From an uncultured Sphingobacteriales bacterium (GTDB lineage: Bacteria; Bacteroidota; Bacteroidia; Chitinophagales; Chitinophagaceae), in contig CALKHN010000085.1 in assembly GCA_937991535.1 (NCBI GenBank), positions 1 through 17,765 of the forward strand: a stretch of 17,765 nucleotides of DNA, in the 5' to 3' direction. The position numbers and the translations under genes are program-made. Each line of letters opens with the position of its first letter. Positions within the stretch are counted from its first letter, which is position 1. A model generated the notes under the pieces. The model saw only the letters and a list, made by a program, of their open reading frames with translations, was not told where the DNA came from and did no database searches. Positions 14,712 to 17,765 of this stretch are shown in pieces.

Positions 14712-15590
14712 TTATTCCATCAATAATACCTGCCAGGCTTCCTGAACTCTTGCTTCATCCAGCAACTGCATGGCCTGGGTGTACAGCATTTTTTTTCTTT
14801 GCGCCTTATCTTCCACGGTACGGAGCCTAAGGCTTAGTAACGCATGGATATAGGTATCGTCCCTGGTGGGAATGGCTTCCACGTTTGCCAACTGCGCCAG
14901 GTGGTTGCCTGTGAAGATGTCACTCGTTTTGACAGACTCCGGCAGGGCATCAAAACCAATCCCGAGTTTTGTGTTGGGTTTGGCCAGCTTAAAAAGGTTC
15001 GCTGTGTCCACGCGGCAATACCAGTCTCCGCCAAGTCTTGCAACGGGTGACAGTTTGTGCGGGTCAATCATGGAGGCTTCGGTGTTGAGGATCGCCTCAC
15101 TTATATGCATACAAAGCACTTCGGCGATCACAAGGGTACCGGATCCGCCTGCCTTTCCAAGGGCTTGTACATTTATGATTCTGCATTCCAGTTTAACAGG
15201 ACTTTCCATAACCATCGGGGGCGCTACTTGCGTGGAAGGCTCTTTGGTAAAGCCGGCTTTCACGAACTCATCTATCCCCGCCGGATATTCGCAGGAGGCA
15301 AGCGATACCTGTTGCACCATATCATAGGTCACGATGTGGATCACCACTTCCCTTGTTTCGGTAAGGTTGTCCAGGGTATGCTTGGTAGAATTATCCCGCA
15401 GGCGACGGTTGGGTGAAAAAATGACCAGTGGCGGCTCCGTTGAGACCATATTAAAGAAACTGAAAGGCGCAAGATTCACTTCCCCTTTCTTATTAATGGA
15501 GCTTACCAGCGCGATGGGCCTTGGGGCAATGGCATGTTGGAGCCATTGTTGCCGCAGGCTGGCGGATAGTTCAGAGAGTTGCAGTAACAT
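14712..15590 (-). CDS. Flavin-reductase-like FMN-binding split-barrel protein
   Basis: The 292-residue protein begins with a domain of the flavin reductase / DIM6-NTAB type: RPIALVSSINKKGEVNLAPFSFFNMVSTEPPLVIFS (23-58 region), then NLTETREVVIHIV, SLASCEYPAGIDEF, and a C-terminal part of the barrel through VARLGGDWYCRV (about 188-199). About 90 more residues, mostly helical (ALLSLRLRTVEDKAQRKKMLYTQAMQLLDEA), extend past the usual domain. Family members bind FMN and reduce flavin or act as partners of monooxygenases. It overlaps the end of the fumarylacetoacetate hydrolase gene by 20 bp and is the third gene of the homogentisate operon, which suggests an unassigned role in aromatic amino-acid breakdown. 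Its substrate cannot be read from sequence. Confidence 0.82.
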   Translation of the reverse strand: MLLQLSELSASLRQQWLQHAIAPRPIALVSSINKKGEVNLAPFSFFNMVSTEPPLVIFSPNRRLRDNSTKHTLDNLTETREVVIHIVTYDMVQQVSLASCEYPAGIDEFVKAGFTKEPSTQVAPPMVMESPVKLECRIINVQALGKAGGSGTLVIAEVLCMHISEAILNTEASMIDPHKLSPVARLGGDWYCRVDTANLFKLAKPNTKLGIGFDALPESVKTSDIFTGNHLAQLANVEAIPTRDDTYIHALLSLRLRTVEDKAQRKKMLYTQAMQLLDEARVQEAWQVLLME

Positions 15591-16572
15591 ATGTTTTCTT
15601 TTGATTAAGAATGCTCCAGGGAGTAGACTGCGGTATGATGGTATTATGCAGTTTTCCGAGTCCCGTTATTTCCATATCTACTTTATCTCCGGGTCGCAGC
15701 CACTTTTCTTTGTATTGCGGGTCTTCCCTTTTACCGGTACCATTGAGCTCCAGCAGGCAGCCGGTACCAACAGTACCGCTGCCGATGACATCACCGGGAT
15801 ATAGGGTCACGCCGTAACTGGCACGTTCGATCAGTTCAGCAAAGGTCCAGTCCATATCGGACAGCTTGCCTTTGCTTAGTAAAATGCCATTGACTGCGGC
15901 AGTCATTTGGAGGTTCCAGGATTTGCCGGTATGACCGGGCTTGCAGGATGTTTCATATACCTGAAGTTCATCGGTGGTTACCAGCCAGGGACCGAGTACA
16001 CTGGAAAAATCCTTTCCTTTTGCAGGCCCAAGGTTCAGTTGCATTTCTTCCATCTGCAGGGTTCTTGCGCTCATATCATTCATAATCATGAGCCCGCCGA
16101 TGTAGCGATCCGCCTGCGCTGCCGGGATATTCGTTCCTTTCCGACAAATCAAAACAGCACATTCCAGCTCGTAGTCGAGCTTTTCAAAATGATCGGGCAT
16201 ACAGTGAATGTCGCCGGGGCCCTGTACACTGAGATGGTTGCCAAAATAAAAAACAGGAAACTCATCAAAAGCAGCGATCATATCCACACCACGGTTACGC
16301 CTTGCTGCCGCTACATGCTGGCGAAAAGCGTAACCGTCACGCAGCGACCGTGGTCGTGGTATAGGCGATAATAGTGTTACATTGTCAGGAGGTATCCCTG
16401 TTCCTGTTGGTTTGCTCTGCATCGCCAATGTATAAAAATCATCCCATCCCTCGAGAAAAGACTGCATCGCAGAAGGCAATGAAGGATGAAGATTTGCTAT
16501 ATCATAAAACAGTTCCCCGCAAAGCATTGCTAACCTTTCTTCATTACCGGATAAATAGGTAACCAGTTTCAT
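15571..16572 (-). CDS. fahA: Fumarylacetoacetate hydrolase family protein
   Basis: The 333-residue cytoplasmic enzyme most likely splits fumarylacetoacetate to fumarate and acetoacetate, the last step of phenylalanine and tyrosine breakdown. The FAH C-terminal domain shows LDYELECAVLI with Glu135 and Glu137 as metal ligands, MIMNDMSARTLQ with Asp166, LGPAKGKDFSSVLGPWLVT (181-199) and GDVIGSGTVGTGCLLE (260-275). FAH-fold enzymes also include decarboxylases and hydratases, but the homogentisate dioxygenase 12 bp upstream supports the FAH role. It is shorter than the animal enzyme, as is common in bacteria. The last 20 bp overlap the flavin-reductase-like gene. Confidence 0.88.
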   Translation of the reverse strand: MKLVTYLSGNEERLAMLCGELFYDIANLHPSLPSAMQSFLEGWDDFYTLAMQSKPTGTGIPPDNVTLLSPIPRPRSLRDGYAFRQHVAAARRNRGVDMIAAFDEFPVFYFGNHLSVQGPGDIHCMPDHFEKLDYELECAVLICRKGTNIPAAQADRYIGGLMIMNDMSARTLQMEEMQLNLGPAKGKDFSSVLGPWLVTTDELQVYETSCKPGHTGKSWNLQMTAAVNGILLSKGKLSDMDWTFAELIERASYGVTLYPGDVIGSGTVGTGCLLELNGTGKREDPQYKEKWLRPGDKVDMEITGLGKLHNTIIPQSTPWSILNQKKTYVTATL

Positions 16573-16584
16573 AATTGTAAGTTT

Positions 16585-17742
16585 TTATTCTGCCCAACTC
16601 ATAGTGTAGCCGGGGTTTTCAATCTCTGCCGCCTGCCTTGTGAGCTGAAGGGAGTGGAAGGTATCTATCATGACCGCCAGTTCCCTGGTATCTTTCGCCC
16701 CAATGGATTTTTCCACAGCGCCAGGATGCGGTCCGTGCGGTATGCCTGCAGGATGCAGCGTGATCATGCCTTTGGTTACGTTTTTACGGCTCATAAAATC
16801 GCCATCCACGTAGTAGAGCAGTTCATCGCTGTCTATATTGCTGTGGTTATAAGGGGCGGGAATGGCCTCGGGATGATAATCAAACAGGCGCGGCACAAAA
16901 GAACACACTACAAAATTCCTTGCCTCAAAAGTCTGGTGTACCGGCGGAGGCTGATGCACCCTCCCCGTAATGGGTTCAAAGTCATCAATCGAAAAGGCAA
17001 AGGGGTAACAGCAGCCGTCCCACCCCACCACGTCAAACGGATGGGTGGCATAGTACAGGCTGTAAAGATGTGCCTGCTTTTTGACACGTACGAGAAAATC
17101 TCCTTTTTCCTCATGAGTGATAAGTGCCGCGGGTCCCCGCATATCCCGTTCGCAATAGGGCGCATGCTCCAGCAGTTGGCCGTAAGGGCTGAGATAACGT
17201 TTCGGAAAACGCACGGGGCTGAAAGATTCAACAATCAGCAAGCGGTTCTGCGTGCCGGAAAACGCCATCTGATACATCGTGCCTTTAGGTATAAGGATAT
17301 AATCTCCACCGGAAAAATGAAGATCACCATAAAGGCTATGCAGGACACCGCCGCCCTCATGCACGAAAATCAGCTCATCCGCATCGGCATTTTTGTAGAA
17401 ATAATCCTTCATACTTTGCTGCGGGGCGGCAAGGGAGATATGGCAGTCGTTGTTGAATAAAATTACCTGCCGGCTGCACAGGTAGTCCTCCACCGGCAGC
17501 ACCTGAAAACCGTCAAAGCAACGGTGCTGCAGCTTCATATCCGTTGCGCCTTCCGGACGCAGGTTTATAGTAGCGCCTGTACGCTTTATCTGCGTAGGCG
17601 GATAAAGGTGATAAAGCAAAGAATAGTCATTGGAAAAACCTTCAGTAGAAAAGAGTTGTTCCGAATAGAGCCTTCCGCCGGATGCGCGAAACTGCGTATG
17701 GCGCTTATGCGGAATCGTGCCAAGTGTTTTATAGTAAGGCAT
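16585..17742 (-). CDS. hmgA: Homogentisate 1,2-dioxygenase, short bacterial form
   Basis: The 385-residue cytoplasmic enzyme opens the ring of homogentisate with O2 to give maleylacetoacetate, using one Fe(II). The N-terminal cupin shows ELIFVHEGGGVLHSLYGDL (123-141) and GDYILIPKGTMYQM (146-159). The catalytic half shows PPVHQTFEARNFVVCSFVPR (266-285, His269 as the probable acid-base), NHSNIDSDELLYY (299-311) and HPAGIPHGPHPG (330-341). His300, Glu307 and His336 are the likely iron ligands. It is shorter than the roughly 440-residue animal enzyme. It is the first gene of the operon inside the window; only 23 bp upstream are visible, so the promoter or further upstream genes lie outside. Confidence 0.92.
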   Translation of the reverse strand: MPYYKTLGTIPHKRHTQFRASGGRLYSEQLFSTEGFSNDYSLLYHLYPPTQIKRTGATINLRPEGATDMKLQHRCFDGFQVLPVEDYLCSRQVILFNNDCHISLAAPQQSMKDYFYKNADADELIFVHEGGGVLHSLYGDLHFSGGDYILIPKGTMYQMAFSGTQNRLLIVESFSPVRFPKRYLSPYGQLLEHAPYCERDMRGPAALITHEEKGDFLVRVKKQAHLYSLYYATHPFDVVGWDGCCYPFAFSIDDFEPITGRVHQPPPVHQTFEARNFVVCSFVPRLFDYHPEAIPAPYNHSNIDSDELLYYVDGDFMSRKNVTKGMITLHPAGIPHGPHPGAVEKSIGAKDTRELAVMIDTFHSLQLTRQAAEIENPGYTMSWAE

Positions 17743-17765
17743 TGTTTAAAAATTTTGGTGATTAT

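Noticed and set aside
16654..17460. Long plus-strand open frame (268 codons) opposite hmgA
   Set aside because: It lies wholly inside a well-supported gene on the other strand and its translation shows no domain-like pattern; it is an antisense shadow in G+C-richer DNA.

Overview
The window reads as chromosomal DNA of a member of the Bacteroidota, most likely the family Chitinophagaceae. The case rests on gene content (LytS-type kinase with a LytTR regulator, a DUF4407 protein, a TlpA-like secreted thioredoxin, a short-form homogentisate dioxygenase, ATP-dependent PEP carboxykinase), on starts without Shine-Dalgarno sequences, and on promoter candidates of the Bacteroidota form TTG-N19-TAnnTTTG (clearest before lpdA and tRNA-Leu). 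The family-level placement is inference. No CRISPR array, transposase, integrase or phage gene was seen.

Layout from left to right. Bases 1-64 are the 3' part of an initiator tRNA (fMet, CAU) followed by a hairpin terminator. A lone secreted right-handed beta-helix protein lies on the minus strand (172-2373). Dihydrolipoyl dehydrogenase lpdA follows on the plus strand (2636-4042). A plus-strand signalling block covers 4309-9474: a LytS-type membrane histidine kinase, an overlapping DUF4407 membrane coiled-coil protein, a secreted TlpA-like thioredoxin protein and a LytTR response regulator. A 21-bp-phased direct repeat before the kinase has the geometry of a LytTR operator. Next come a TrmN6-like tRNA methyltransferase (9821-10534), a convergent lysine-ketoglutarate-reductase-like dehydrogenase (10618-11826, minus), a complete tRNA-Leu(CAA) with promoter and terminator, a gene-poor stretch with a tandem repeat, and a small unidentified coiled-coil protein (12540-12917).

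The right end, all minus strand, is metabolic. Homogentisate 1,2-dioxygenase, a fumarylacetoacetate hydrolase and a flavin-reductase-like split-barrel protein are packed as an operon (12-bp gap, then 20-bp overlap), and PEP carboxykinase pckA follows after 83 bp with its own candidate control region. Homogentisate breakdown yields fumarate and acetoacetate; fumarate can pass through oxaloacetate and PckA to phosphoenolpyruvate, so the order makes metabolic sense. The maleylacetoacetate isomerase that normally links the two ring-cleavage steps is not in the window.

Most worth a second look: the kinase/DUF4407/thioredoxin/LytTR block with its operator-like repeat, and the flavin-reductase-like gene sitting in the homogentisate operon. 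Both readings are inferences from layout and motifs; no similarity search was possible.
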